A stretch of DNA of 64,000 nt, taken from the NCBI RefSeq assembly GCF_017310015.1, contig NZ_CP022297.1, forward strand, positions 1-64,000. The letters are read 5' to 3'. Within the stretch, counting starts at the first letter, position 1. Every line of letters begins with the position of its first letter. Under the pieces are notes generated by a model. The model saw nothing but the letters and a program-made list of their open reading frames with translations, ran no database searches and was not told where the DNA came from. The DNA comes from Marinobacterium iners. GTDB taxonomy: Bacteria; Pseudomonadota; Gammaproteobacteria; Pseudomonadales; Balneatricaceae. A program made the translations under genes and the position numbers. Shown here in pieces: positions 10,565 through 20,500 of the stretch.

Positions 10565-12613
10565 TTATCCAAGCAGTGATATGTCAGCCACGCCAAGGAA
10601 TAGTCGGCGCAGACGAGCCAGCAAGGCAAGGCGATTAAGTTTGAGCGCTTCATCATCCGCCATCACCATTACCTGATCAAAGAAGTTATCGACACTCTGG
10701 CGCAGCTGAGCCAGGCGCTCAAGTGCGTTTCGGTATTCACCACGTTCAAACAGTGGTGTGATTTCGCGCTCAATCGCATCAAGCTGCTCACAAAGCTCAC
10801 GTTCAGCTTGTTCATGCAGCAGTGAAGGGTTTGTGTCAGTAGAGATGTCACCGCCCTGCTTTGTCAGGATATTGCTGACTCGCTTGTTGGCAGAGGCCAG
10901 TGTTGCCGCTTCCGGCAGGTTGCGGAAGTGGTTAACGGCATCAATGCGGCGATCAAAGTCCAGTGGGCTGGTGGGACGAAGTGCATGTACTGAAAGGAAC
11001 GTTTCAGCACTGATGCCGCGGTCATCGTACCAGGCACGGAAGCGATCGAGCATGAAATCAAGCACCCGATCCGCTAGGCCTTCAGCAGCGGGCAGATCTT
11101 GGTGCTGAGCAACAGCGATGCTGAGCAGTTCGTGCAGATCTATATCGAGTTTATGCTCAACAATGATACGCAGAACACCGAGGGCGGCACGCCGCAGGGC
11201 GAAAGGATCCTTTGAGCCGGTAGGCGGCTGGTTAATGCCAAACAAACCGGTCAGCGTGTCCAGGCGGTCAGCGATGGCGAGTGCAATGCCTGTGCGAGTC
11301 GAAGGCAGGCTGTCACCGGCGAAACGGGGCATGTACTGCTCGTCCAGTGCCTGAGCGACCTCTTCGGCTTCGCCATCATGCAGTGCATAGTGATAGCCCA
11401 TCAGGCCCTGCAGTTCAGTGAATTCAAACACCATGTCTGTCATCAGGTCGCACTTGCTCAAAGAGGCAGCGCGCTGAGCATACTGGCTGTCGCCACCAAT
11501 CAGATTGGCAATGGCGGCTGCGAGTCCTTCGATGCGTTGAGTTTTCTCATAAATGGTGCCGAGTTGCTGCTGGAAAACAACACTCTTGAGCTTCTCGATG
11601 CGGGCCTCAAGCGGCTGCTTCTTGTCGGTATCAAAGAAGAAAGCGGCATCTGCAAGGCGCGGGCGAATAACTTTCTCGTTACCCTCTATAACCTGCTGCG
11701 GGTCTTTGGATTCGATGTTGGCCAGTGTGATGAAGTAAGGCATCAGTTTGCCTTCGGCATCCAGCGCGTGGAAGTACTTCTGATTTTCCTTCATGGAGGA
11801 GATCAGGGCTTCGGCTGGAACGTCAAGGAAGCGCTCTTCAAAACGACCGGTCAAGGCGACGGGCCACTCGTTCAGCGCTGTCACTTCATCCAGAAGATCC
11901 TCATCAATCTGGGCTGTACCGCCGATGCGCTCGCCTTCGCGAATAACCTGTTCGCGGATTATTTCACGGCGGGCAGCGAAGTCAGCAATGACCTTACCGG
12001 TATCCAGCAGCGTCTGCTGGTAGTCGGCCGGCACCATGATCTCGATCTCATGGTTATAGTGGAAGCGGTGGCCTCGGGTCTTGCGTCCGGCCTTGAGGCC
12101 AAGCACCTCTGCGTCAACGACTTCATCACCCAACAGCATGACCAGCCATTTTACCGGGCGAACAAATTCGGTGCGCGATGAGCCCCAGCGCATGCGTTTG
12201 GGGATGGGCAGCTTGTGCAGGGATTCACTGATGATCTCAGGTAGCAGAGCAGCGGTGCTCTGACCCTTCTCGACGCCGCGATAGACGTAATAGCTGCCTT
12301 TGGGTGTCTCCATCACTTCGAGTTGGTCGATGCTGACGCCGCAGGAGCCTGCAAAACCTTGTACGGCCTTCTCGGGTGCCTGAGTGGCCGGGCCGCGCTT
12401 TTCAATGCTGCGGTCGGGCTGCTGTGGCTGGATGTTGCTGATCAGAACGGCCAGGCGGCGTGGTGACGCAAAAGGTGTTGCGGTCGTATAGGCGATGCCG
12501 GCTGCATCAAGGCCTGAAGTGATGCCGTTGAGGAACGCATCTGAAAGAGTTTTCAGCGCCTTGGGTGGCAGCTCTTCGGTGCCTAGTTCAACCAGGAAAT
12601 CATGCTGAGTCAT
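10565..12613 (-). CDS. glyS: Glycine--tRNA ligase beta subunit
   Basis: This is the beta chain of the heterotetrameric (alpha2beta2) glycyl-tRNA synthetase, which with GlyQ charges tRNA-Gly. The 682 residues match proteobacterial GlyS (about 684-689). It begins MTQHDFLVELGTEELPPKAL, the conserved family N-terminus. The C-terminal region (FFDQVMVMADDEALKLNRLALL) is the DALR-like anticodon-binding part. Its ATG overlaps the glyQ TAA by one base (TAATG), so the two subunits are translationally coupled. Confidence 0.97.
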   Translation of the reverse strand: MTQHDFLVELGTEELPPKALKTLSDAFLNGITSGLDAAGIAYTTATPFASPRRLAVLISNIQPQQPDRSIEKRGPATQAPEKAVQGFAGSCGVSIDQLEVMETPKGSYYVYRGVEKGQSTAALLPEIISESLHKLPIPKRMRWGSSRTEFVRPVKWLVMLLGDEVVDAEVLGLKAGRKTRGHRFHYNHEIEIMVPADYQQTLLDTGKVIADFAARREIIREQVIREGERIGGTAQIDEDLLDEVTALNEWPVALTGRFEERFLDVPAEALISSMKENQKYFHALDAEGKLMPYFITLANIESKDPQQVIEGNEKVIRPRLADAAFFFDTDKKQPLEARIEKLKSVVFQQQLGTIYEKTQRIEGLAAAIANLIGGDSQYAQRAASLSKCDLMTDMVFEFTELQGLMGYHYALHDGEAEEVAQALDEQYMPRFAGDSLPSTRTGIALAIADRLDTLTGLFGINQPPTGSKDPFALRRAALGVLRIIVEHKLDIDLHELLSIAVAQHQDLPAAEGLADRVLDFMLDRFRAWYDDRGISAETFLSVHALRPTSPLDFDRRIDAVNHFRNLPEAATLASANKRVSNILTKQGGDISTDTNPSLLHEQAERELCEQLDAIEREITPLFERGEYRNALERLAQLRQSVDNFFDQVMVMADDEALKLNRLALLARLRRLFLGVADISLLG

Positions 12614-13578
12614 TATTTATCCTCCTCGCAGGCAGACAGGACTTCTGCCCGGATCGCTTCAGGGGCCAGCGGGAAACCAAGTGCGCGGCGCTTCTCGAAA
12701 TAGGCACTGGCGACATCACGGGCCAGCGTACGGACACGCAGAATATAACGCTGGCGCTCGGTAACGGAGATGGCGTGACGAGCATCGAGCAGGTTGAATG
12801 TATGTGAGGCCTTCAGCACCATCTCATAGGCTGGCAGCGGCAGGTCGGCAGCCAGCAATTTCTGGCATTCGGATTCGTAGTGGTCAAAGTTGCGGAACAG
12901 CGCCGGTACATCAGCATGTTCAAAGTTGTAAGCTGACATCTCCACTTCGTTCTGGTGGAATACATCACCATAGCTGACGGTGCTGCCATCCGGGTAGCGT
13001 GCCCAGACCAGGTCATAGATGCTGTCTACGTCCTGCAGGTACATGGCAATGCGCTCAAGCCCGTAGGTGATTTCACCGGTGACCGGATAGCATTCAAGGC
13101 CGCCGGCCTGCTGGAAGTACGTGAACTGTGTTACTTCCATACCATTGAGCCATACTTCCCAGCCCAGGCCCCACGCACCAAGTGTTGGTGATTCCCAGTT
13201 GTCTTCGACAAAGCGCACATCATGGATCGACAGATCGATCCCCAGCCGCTCAAGTGAACCGAGATACAGTTCCTGAATGTTGTCGGGAGAGGGTTTGAGC
13301 ACAGTCTGGAACTGGTAGTAGTGTTGCAGGCGGTTGGGGTTTTCACCATAACGGCCATCAGTTGGACGGCGGCTTGGCTGTACATAGGCAGAGCGCCAGG
13401 TCTCGGGGCCGATGGCGCGCAGGAACGTACAGGGGTGGAAAGTACCGGCGCCCACCTCCAGGTCCAGTGGCTGCACGATGACACAGCCCTGTTCGGCCCA
13501 GTATTGTTGCAGGGCCAGGATCAGTCCCTGGAATGTGCTAACGTCTGGAGTCACCTTGTCAGTCACGGAAATCACCAT
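12613..13578 (-). CDS. glyQ: Glycine--tRNA ligase alpha subunit
   Basis: This is the catalytic class II aminoacyl-tRNA synthetase chain that activates glycine. Its 321 residues (usually 300-320) contain FQGLILALQQYWAEQGC near the start, the motif 2 region FLRAIGPETWRSAYVQPSRR, and the core QPLDLEVGAGTFHP. It is the first gene of the glyQ-glyS pair. The upstream 155 bases separate it from the divergent acyltransferase gene. The start ATG at 13578 gives a slightly long N-terminus (MVISVTDKVTPDVS). Confidence 0.97.
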   Translation of the reverse strand: MVISVTDKVTPDVSTFQGLILALQQYWAEQGCVIVQPLDLEVGAGTFHPCTFLRAIGPETWRSAYVQPSRRPTDGRYGENPNRLQHYYQFQTVLKPSPDNIQELYLGSLERLGIDLSIHDVRFVEDNWESPTLGAWGLGWEVWLNGMEVTQFTYFQQAGGLECYPVTGEITYGLERIAMYLQDVDSIYDLVWARYPDGSTVSYGDVFHQNEVEMSAYNFEHADVPALFRNFDHYESECQKLLAADLPLPAYEMVLKASHTFNLLDARHAISVTERQRYILRVRTLARDVASAYFEKRRALGFPLAPEAIRAEVLSACEEDK

Positions 13579-13733
13579 TGTTGTTGGATGTGGTCGAAAT
13601 AAGAGCCGAATTATACATGATCTGCAGGTTTTATGACCTGTTGCACGGCTACTGAATAAGTGACTCAGTCACATCATCTGCGTGCATTTTCGCCATCAAC
13701 CATGCCGGTGATTTATAATCATCGACTCAGTAT

Positions 13734-14651
13734 ATGAATGTGACGGAGAGCGAATTGAAACAGGTCAAGGCGATACTGGCGGTTCTGGTGCTTGGGTTGC
13801 TGTCCCTGCTGCCATTAAAAGCCTCTCAGGGGCTGGGGCGATGGCTCGGGAATCGGCAGTGGCGCAAGGGCGAAAAGGCCAAGATGACGTTCCAGACTCG
13901 GCGCAATATCAGCCGCTGCTTTCCTGAGCTGGACCCAGATGCACAGGACCAACTGGTGCATGAAAGCCTGGAGCAAACGGGCTGTTCACTATGTGAAATG
14001 GGGATGGCCTGGCTGTGGCCGGCCAAGCGCACGCTGAAAAAAATACGTCAAATTCATAACAAAGAGATCGTCAGTGAGGCGGTTGCACAGGGCAAAGGTG
14101 TCATCCTGATAGCCCCTCACCTGGGCAACTGGGAGGTGCTTAATCTGTGGCTGTCAGCCCACTATCCCTTTACTGCCATGTATAAGCCGCCGCGGCTTCA
14201 GCTGATGGATGACCTGATCAAGCGCATGCGGGCGCGGCTGGGTACCCGGATGGCCCCGGCCGATACTCGGGGTGTGCGAATGGTGATGAAGGCACTGCGA
14301 CGTGGTGAGATGGTGGGTATTCTGCCGGATCAGGAGCCGGAGGCCAGCGGCGGAATTCATGTGCCTTTTTTTGGCAATCAGGCTCTGACTATGAAGCTGC
14401 TGCCGCAGTTGGCTGCTCAGACCGGTGCGGTCGTAATTTGTGGCTATGCCGAGCGTCTGCCGCAGGCTGAGGGGTTTGATCTGCATTTTCGACGGGCTGA
14501 ACATGAGATCAACAGCAAGGATTTGATACAGGCTGCCACGGCCATGAACCGCTCGGTGGAAGCCTGTGTTCGCGCCCTGCCCGCCCAATATCAATGGGAG
14601 TACCGCCGCTTCAGTCATCAGCCTGAAGGTATGCCACGCTTTTACGACTGA
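13734..14651 (+). CDS. Lysophospholipid/lipid A acyltransferase (LpxL/HtrB family)
   Basis: This 305-residue inner-membrane acyltransferase probably adds a late acyl chain to lipid A or a related lipid. It has an N-terminal hydrophobic helix (AILAVLVLGLLSLLPL) and the H-x4-D/E catalytic motif in APHLGNWEV. GILPDQEPEASGGIHVPFFG is typical of LpxL/LpxM relatives. The exact substrate is not decided. The ATG at 13734 lacks a Shine-Dalgarno. A TTG at 13755, six bases after GGAG, is a strong alternative start. The stop abuts the convergent trkH stop. The position between glyQ and trkH matches pseudomonads. Confidence 0.88.
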   Translation: MNVTESELKQVKAILAVLVLGLLSLLPLKASQGLGRWLGNRQWRKGEKAKMTFQTRRNISRCFPELDPDAQDQLVHESLEQTGCSLCEMGMAWLWPAKRTLKKIRQIHNKEIVSEAVAQGKGVILIAPHLGNWEVLNLWLSAHYPFTAMYKPPRLQLMDDLIKRMRARLGTRMAPADTRGVRMVMKALRRGEMVGILPDQEPEASGGIHVPFFGNQALTMKLLPQLAAQTGAVVICGYAERLPQAEGFDLHFRRAEHEINSKDLIQAATAMNRSVEACVRALPAQYQWEYRRFSHQPEGMPRFYD

Positions 14652-16100
14652 TCACCGGCGCCAGAAGGCAGGCGTGAACAGTACCAGCATGGTGAATACT
14701 TCAAGACGGCCCAGCAGCATCGCCAGACACAGGATCCATTTTGCGGTGGGGTTGAGTCCTCCGAAATGAGCGGATACGTCGCCCAGCCCGGGGCCCAGGT
14801 TATTGAGGGTTGCACCCACGGCTGACCAGGCGGTGATCTGGTCCAGCCCGGTTGCCAGCAGTGCGATCAGCATGACCACGAATACGATCAGATAGACTGA
14901 AAAGAACCCCCACACTGCCTGTAGAATCCGATCCGGAATGGGTCTCTGTCCGAGCTTGACTGGAATGACAGCGTTGGGATGAATCAGGCGCAGAATCTCA
15001 CGGTAGCCCTGCTTCAGTATCAACAGTACACGAATCGCCTTCATGCCACCGGCAGTTGAGCTGGCACAGCCCCCGACGAAAGCAAGCACGAACAGCATGA
15101 AAGGCAACATGGCAGGCCAGTGAGCAAAATCTGCCGTGGTGTAACCGGTGGTCGTGGCAATGGAAACCACCATGAATGCGGCTTTGCGCAGGGCTTCTAT
15201 CGCAGGATAGGTGTGAGTCATTACCAGCACAAACAGTGTCAGCAGGATCACAAGACCGAGCAGTGACAGGTAAAACTGTACTTCAGGATCTTTCAGATAG
15301 TGCGTCAGTGTATGGTGCCGCCAGGCAAAAAAGTGCAGGCCAAAGTTGATGCCGGCTACCACCATGAAAAAGATGCCGATGGACTCGATGATGGCGCTGT
15401 CGAAATGGCCAATGCTGGCATCATGTGTGGAAAAGCCACCGATGGCGACCGTAGAAAAGCTGTGGCCGATGGCATCGAACGGCGTCATGCCAGCAAGCCA
15501 ATATGCCGCTGCGCAGGCGATGGTCAGGGACAGGTAGATATACCAGAGTGCCTTTGCGGTTTCCGTGATGCGTGGTGTCAGTTTGTTGTCCTTGACCGGC
15601 CCCGGAGCCTCGGCGCGGTAGAGCTGCATGCCCCCGATACCCAGCATGGGGAGAATGGCAACTGCCAGCACGATAATCCCCATGCCTCCCAGCCATTGAA
15701 GCTGCTGGCGATAATAGAGAATGGAGTGCGGTAATTTATCCAGCCCTGTCATGACGGTGGCACCTGTAGTCGTCAGGCCTGAAATCGATTCGAAAACGGC
15801 ATCAACCGCTGTCAGTCCCGGTGACTCGGCCAGCATCAGTGGCAACGAACCGAACACCCCCAGCACCGTCCAGAACAGTACGGTAACAAGAAAACCATCA
15901 CGGATACTGAGCTCCTGCTTGGCGGTGTAAACCGGTACCCAGATGATAAAGCCGGTCGCCAGCGTAATGGCAAAGGCGGAGATGAACGCCCAGTGTGTGG
16001 AATCCTCATAGAACAGCGACACCCCCAGAGGTGGCAGCTGGGTGATGCTGAAGATCATCAGCAGTATGCCGAGGATCCGTAAAATGACATGAAAATGCAT
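14652..16100 (-). CDS. trkH: Trk system potassium uptake protein TrkH
   Basis: This is the membrane channel subunit of the low-affinity Trk potassium importer. Its 482 residues form about ten hydrophobic segments with four pore-loop repeats, visible as glycine-rich filters such as SISGLTTTGATV, TVAIGGFSTHDAS, SIATTTGYTT and SAVGATLNNLGPG. It follows trkA on the same strand with a nine-base gap, so channel and regulator are expressed together. Confidence 0.96.
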   Translation of the reverse strand: MHFHVILRILGILLMIFSITQLPPLGVSLFYEDSTHWAFISAFAITLATGFIIWVPVYTAKQELSIRDGFLVTVLFWTVLGVFGSLPLMLAESPGLTAVDAVFESISGLTTTGATVMTGLDKLPHSILYYRQQLQWLGGMGIIVLAVAILPMLGIGGMQLYRAEAPGPVKDNKLTPRITETAKALWYIYLSLTIACAAAYWLAGMTPFDAIGHSFSTVAIGGFSTHDASIGHFDSAIIESIGIFFMVVAGINFGLHFFAWRHHTLTHYLKDPEVQFYLSLLGLVILLTLFVLVMTHTYPAIEALRKAAFMVVSIATTTGYTTADFAHWPAMLPFMLFVLAFVGGCASSTAGGMKAIRVLLILKQGYREILRLIHPNAVIPVKLGQRPIPDRILQAVWGFFSVYLIVFVVMLIALLATGLDQITAWSAVGATLNNLGPGLGDVSAHFGGLNPTAKWILCLAMLLGRLEVFTMLVLFTPAFWRR

Positions 16101-16109
16101 ACTGTCGCC

Positions 16110-17489
16110 TCAGAAGAAAGCCAGGCCTACCTGGAACAGGCGCTCGACTTCCGCAATACGCCGTTTATCGACCAAAAACAGAATGACATGATCATCGTTC
16201 TCGATGATCAGATCGTCGTGGGCGATCAAGACTTCATTGCCACGGATGATGGCACCGATCGTGGTACCCGGTGGCAAATCGATCTCCTCAATTGCACGCC
16301 CAACCACTTTGGAGCTCTTGCGGTCACCATGAGCAACCGCTTCCAGTGCTTCAGCGGCGCCGCGACGCAGCGAATGCACGGCTGCTACATCACCACGGCG
16401 GACATGTGTAAGAAGTGCGCCAATGGTGGTTTGCTGCGGTGATATGGCGATATCGATAACGCCGCCCTGCACCAGATCGACATAGGCAGGATTGTTAATC
16501 AGGGTCATCACAGTGCGTGCCCCCAGGCGTTTGGCCAGCATGGAGGCCATGATGTTGGCTTCATCGTCGTTGGTCAGGGCGCAGAACACATCCGTGTCTT
16601 CGATGTTTTCCTCAATCAGAAGATCACGATCGGAGGCACTGCCGTGCAGCACAATGGTGTTGTTGAGGTCGCGTGCCAACAGATTGCAGCGTGACAGGTT
16701 GCGTTCGATCAACTTGACCTGGTAGTCATTTTCAATAGAGCTTGCCAGGCGAGCGCCGATATTGCCGCCACCGGCAATGATGATGCGTTTGTAGGAGCGG
16801 TCCAGGCGGCGTAGCTCGCTCATCACTGCACGGATATCGCGCCGTGCCGCGATGAAGAACACCTCGTCATCGGCTTCAATGACGGTGTCCCCCTTGGGGA
16901 TCATGGGGTGGTCCTGACGAAAAATAGCGGCAACACGTGTATCGATATTAGGCATGTGCGAACGCAGGAAGGATATTTCACGCCCTACCAGTGGGCCGCC
17001 ATAGTAGGCCTTGACCGCTACCAGCTGGGCCTGCCCGCCCGCAAAGTCCAATACCTGAAGTGCACCGGGGTACTGGATCATACGCTTGATGTGTTGGGTC
17101 ACCAGCTCTTCTGGGCTGATCAGAACATCAACCGGAATCCCCTTGTCGCTGCTGAAGATGGCGTGATCTTTCTGCAGGTAATCGTGCTCACGCACGCGCG
17201 CAATTTTGGTCGGGATGTTGAACAGTCCGCGAGCGATCTGACAGGCGATCATATTGACCTCGTCACTGTTGGTGACCGCAATCAACATGTCGGCATCCTG
17301 TGCGCCGGCCTGATCCAGTACGGATGGATAGGAAGCCTTGCCCTCTACTGTGCGAATATCAAGCCGATCCTGGAGTTCACGCAGACGAGCTGTATCCGTA
17401 TCAATAACGGTGATGTCATTGGCTTCGTTGGCAAGGTGTTCAGCCAGAGATCCGCCCACCTGGCCGGCACCCAGAATGATGATCTTCAT
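16110..17489 (-). CDS. trkA: Trk system potassium uptake regulator TrkA
   Basis: This cytoplasmic nucleotide-binding gating ring binds TrkH. Its 459 residues show two tandem RCK units. The first Rossmann fold starts MKIIILGAGQVGGSLAEHL and the second IIIAGGGNIGARLASSI near residue 235, each with GxGxxG and a downstream acidic residue (VIDTD). Each unit is followed by a TrkA-C domain. Its ATG overlaps the rsmB stop by four bases, giving the operon fmt-rsmB-trkA-trkH. Confidence 0.97.
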   Translation of the reverse strand: MKIIILGAGQVGGSLAEHLANEANDITVIDTDTARLRELQDRLDIRTVEGKASYPSVLDQAGAQDADMLIAVTNSDEVNMIACQIARGLFNIPTKIARVREHDYLQKDHAIFSSDKGIPVDVLISPEELVTQHIKRMIQYPGALQVLDFAGGQAQLVAVKAYYGGPLVGREISFLRSHMPNIDTRVAAIFRQDHPMIPKGDTVIEADDEVFFIAARRDIRAVMSELRRLDRSYKRIIIAGGGNIGARLASSIENDYQVKLIERNLSRCNLLARDLNNTIVLHGSASDRDLLIEENIEDTDVFCALTNDDEANIMASMLAKRLGARTVMTLINNPAYVDLVQGGVIDIAISPQQTTIGALLTHVRRGDVAAVHSLRRGAAEALEAVAHGDRKSSKVVGRAIEEIDLPPGTTIGAIIRGNEVLIAHDDLIIENDDHVILFLVDKRRIAEVERLFQVGLAFF

Positions 17490-18814
17490 GAGGCTATGCG
17501 CTCCTCCGTTTTGGTCAGAACAGCATAATAGAAGCCATCATGGCTTCCAGGTTGAGGAAACAGCTGGCGGCCGTAAGGCCTTGATATGCCCCAGCTGGCA
17601 TTAATCGGCACATGGCATGCATCAGGGTGCTGTTTGATGAAGCGCTCAATGATGCGCTCATTCTCCTGGCTGAATACCGAGCAAGTGGCGTACACCAGGC
17701 GTCCGCCCGGTGCCAGCATCGGCCAGAGGTTGCTGAGGATGCTGAGTTGTACCTGTGCCAGTGCGTTAATGTCTTCGCCACGGCGCAACAGCTTAATATC
17801 GGGGTGACGGCGAATTACACCGGTGCCACTGCAGGGTGCATCGATCAGAATGCGGTCAAAGGGTTGTCGGTCCCACCAGTCCTGACTGGTCGCGTCAGCG
17901 GTCAGCAGTCGGCATTCAAGCTCCAGTCCAAGGCGCATAAGGTTATCGGTAATGCGTTGTGCTCGTGCGGGTTCCAGTTCGACGGCGACAACATCCTGCA
18001 GGCCGGGTGTGGCCTCAAGAAGGTGGCACAGTTTGCCACCAGGTGCGGCGCATGCATCCAATACGCGCTGCCCTGCTCTTGCGTCCAGAAGCCCGGCCGA
18101 CAACTGAGCGGCTTCATCCTGTACGCTGAACCAGCCCTGATCGAAACCGGGAATACGGCGTACATCTACGGCGTGCTCAAGCACCAGTGCGGTATCACTG
18201 AAATGGCCCTGTTGAGCGGGTATCTCTGCGCCCTGCAGCTTGCTTTGCGCGCTCTCCAGTGTAAGTTGGCGCTTATTAACCCTGAGGGTCATGGGGGCCT
18301 GCTGGTCATTGGCAGCAAGAATTCCCTGCCAGTGTTCGGGCCAGTTGTGCTCCAGTTTGCTGATCATCCATTGCGGGTGGTTCCAGTGGAACTGTGGATT
18401 GTCTGCAAACCCTGCTTCAAGCTGTCCAGCTTCACGCTGGTAGCGACGCAGTACCGCGTTGATCAGCTTGCGGGCCCAGTCATGGTTGAGTGCTGATGTG
18501 GCATCGACGGTCTCGTTTAGCGCGGCATGAGCTGGAATGCGGCTGTGGCGCAACTGCCATAGCCCGATTAACAGCAGGGCCTGCAGCTCATAGTCACGGT
18601 CCTGAAAGGGTTTTTTCAACAGGCTGTCGGCAATTACCTCAAGCCGGAACAGTTCTCGCATGGTGCCGAAGCAGAGTTGCTGTAACAGGGCTCGGTCCTG
18701 TTCTGGGCAGTGCTGCAGGGCATCGGGCAGATGGCTGCTGAGGGAACCATGCTGACGCAGTAAGGGGGCCAGTACCTTGGCGGCCAGCGCTCGGACGTTG
18801 ATGGAATCAGCCAA
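17486..18814 (-). CDS. rsmB: 16S rRNA (cytosine-967-C5)-methyltransferase RsmB
   Basis: RsmB methylates C967 of 16S rRNA using S-adenosylmethionine. It has an N-terminal NusB-like RNA-binding region, then a Rossmann methyltransferase with the motif DACAAPGGK. Its two active-site cysteines are in DAPCSGTGV and YATCSVFS. I chose the TTG start at 18814 because GGAG lies six bases before it, giving 442 residues. A further in-frame TTG at 18832 has no such site. The start overlaps the end of fmt, as expected for a coupled fmt-rsmB pair. Confidence 0.94.
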   Translation of the reverse strand: MADSINVRALAAKVLAPLLRQHGSLSSHLPDALQHCPEQDRALLQQLCFGTMRELFRLEVIADSLLKKPFQDRDYELQALLLIGLWQLRHSRIPAHAALNETVDATSALNHDWARKLINAVLRRYQREAGQLEAGFADNPQFHWNHPQWMISKLEHNWPEHWQGILAANDQQAPMTLRVNKRQLTLESAQSKLQGAEIPAQQGHFSDTALVLEHAVDVRRIPGFDQGWFSVQDEAAQLSAGLLDARAGQRVLDACAAPGGKLCHLLEATPGLQDVVAVELEPARAQRITDNLMRLGLELECRLLTADATSQDWWDRQPFDRILIDAPCSGTGVIRRHPDIKLLRRGEDINALAQVQLSILSNLWPMLAPGGRLVYATCSVFSQENERIIERFIKQHPDACHVPINASWGISRPYGRQLFPQPGSHDGFYYAVLTKTEERIAS

Positions 18815-19760
18815 GTTTAACTCCAGTAGCAAAGCGTGCCTGATGGGCGTTCATGAGCGTTTTGATCGGTTGTGGTTTGCCACCGGGCAGCTGCAGTTCG
18901 GTCAGTAATACACTGCCTTTGCCGGTGGCCACGCGTACGGTGTCGGCAGAGGATTCGACAATGGTGCCGGGTACGGCTGCTTCAGGTTCGTGGAGGTCCG
19001 CGGTAGCGGCCCACACTCGAAGGTTGTCATCGCCAAGGCGGGTATACGCCACCGGCCATGGGTTGAAACCACGTACACAGCGTACGATAAGCTCTGCAGG
19101 TTGCGACCAGTCGATCTGTGCTTCCTGCTTTTCCAGCTTGTGTGCATAGCAGGCCTGGCTGCCATCCTGCACTTCCGGAACAAGTGTGCCGGCTGCAAGA
19201 GGTGTGAGACACTCCACCAGTGCTCTCGCCCCAAGGTCGGCCAGACGATCATGCAGGCTCCCGCTGGTATCGTCAGCCAGAATCGGGCATTCAACCTTGC
19301 TCAGCATGTCACCGGTATCAAGGCCGGCGTCCATCTGCATGATGGTAATCCCGGTTGTGTTGTCACCAGCCAGAAGGGCGCGATGAATCGGAGCGGCCCC
19401 GCGCCAGCGCGGCAGCAGAGATGCGTGTACGTTGATGCAGCCCAGACGTGGTGCATCCAGAACTGCCTGTGGCAGCAGTAAGCCGTATGCCACTACCACC
19501 ATCAGGTCTGCGTTCAGTTCGCGCAGTGCCTGTTGCTCAGCCAGGTCCTTGAGTGACAGAGGTTGAAATACCGGCAGGTCATGCTGTTGAGCCAGTGCCT
19601 TGACCGGGCCGGGACGCAGCTTGCGGCCACGCCCTGCCGGGCGGTCCGGCTGAGTATAAACTGCCACAATGTTGTGTTTGGTCTTGAGCAGGGCATCCAG
19701 ACAGCTGGCGGCGAAATCGGGGGTGCCGGCAAAGATGATGCGCAGCGGTGTATCACTCAT
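18807..19760 (-). CDS. fmt: Methionyl-tRNA formyltransferase
   Basis: Fmt formylates the initiator methionyl-tRNA from 10-formyltetrahydrofolate. The 317-residue protein begins with RIIFAGTPDFAASCLDALL. It carries the folate-binding and catalytic HASLLPRWRGAAPIHRALL and the MDAGLDTGDML segment, with the C-terminal tRNA-binding domain following. It lies just downstream of def, so formylation and deformylation genes are neighbours as in most proteobacteria. Confidence 0.97.
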   Translation of the reverse strand: MSDTPLRIIFAGTPDFAASCLDALLKTKHNIVAVYTQPDRPAGRGRKLRPGPVKALAQQHDLPVFQPLSLKDLAEQQALRELNADLMVVVAYGLLLPQAVLDAPRLGCINVHASLLPRWRGAAPIHRALLAGDNTTGITIMQMDAGLDTGDMLSKVECPILADDTSGSLHDRLADLGARALVECLTPLAAGTLVPEVQDGSQACYAHKLEKQEAQIDWSQPAELIVRCVRGFNPWPVAYTRLGDDNLRVWAATADLHEPEAAVPGTIVESSADTVRVATGKGSVLLTELQLPGGKPQPIKTLMNAHQARFATGVKLG

Positions 19761-19822
19761 GGTTGGGCTCCATACAAAAACAGGCTTGCGTGTGCAAACC
19801 TGTTTAAGAACACGTGGCCGGA

Positions 19823-20338
19823 TCAGGCCTGATGGGCTTCAAGCCGGTGCTTTTTCTCCAGCTTGCCGCGAATGCGATTGCGTTTGAGCGCAGTCAGGTA
19901 ATCTACGAACAACTTGCCGTTGAGATGATCCAGCTCGTGCTGGATACACACGGCCAGCAGCCCTTCCGCCTCCAGCTCATAAGGGTTGCCGTCACGGTCC
20001 AGCGCTTTAAGCAGGATGCGATTGGGACGCTCAACATCCTCGTAGAAGCCGGGTACAGAGAGGCAGCCTTCCTGCATCTGCTCCAATTCATCCTGCAATA
20101 CGGTGAACTCCGGGTTGATCAGCACCAGAGGCTCACTGCCATCTTCAGAGATATCGATGGTGACGACACGCTTGTGTACATTTACCTGAGTGGCGGCAAG
20201 ACCGATACCCGGGGCGTCATACATGGTTTCAAACATATCATCGACCAGTTGACGGATCGTATCATCCACTTGTTCGACGGATTCCGCGATAGTGCGTAGA
20301 CGCGGATCAGGAAATTCAAGAATATTGAGCTTGGCCAT
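19823..20338 (-). CDS. def: Peptide deformylase
   Basis: This metalloenzyme removes the formyl group from nascent proteins. All three family motifs are present in its 171 residues: GIGLAATQV (motif 1), EGCLSVPG with the metal-ligand cysteine (motif 2), and QHELDHLNG at 133-141 (motif 3, HExxH type). It is the first gene of def-fmt-rsmB-trkA-trkH. It diverges from the LysM gene, with about 160 bases between for both promoters. Confidence 0.97.
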   Translation of the reverse strand: MAKLNILEFPDPRLRTIAESVEQVDDTIRQLVDDMFETMYDAPGIGLAATQVNVHKRVVTIDISEDGSEPLVLINPEFTVLQDELEQMQEGCLSVPGFYEDVERPNRILLKALDRDGNPYELEAEGLLAVCIQHELDHLNGKLFVDYLTALKRNRIRGKLEKKHRLEAHQA

Positions 20339-20500
20339 AGGTAATCTGCTTTGTCGGAGGTTAAAATCCGGCTGTTTAGTGGCAAAAAGTTTGATCTGCC
20401 ATCATTATACTGAATAACTTGCCTGATGCATTGCTTTGCGGCCTTCAAGCACGCTTGTGTGGTGGGTTGCCCGGGCCAGAAACTACAAGGGAGCGGAAGA

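Noticed and set aside
11378..12181. A 267-codon plus-strand frame opposite glyS
   Set aside because: GlyS is unmistakable on the other strand, and this frame has no family resemblance.
17612..18496. A 294-codon plus-strand frame opposite rsmB
   Set aside because: It is a shadow of the RsmB coding frame, with no ribosome-binding site and a cysteine-rich, unstructured translation.
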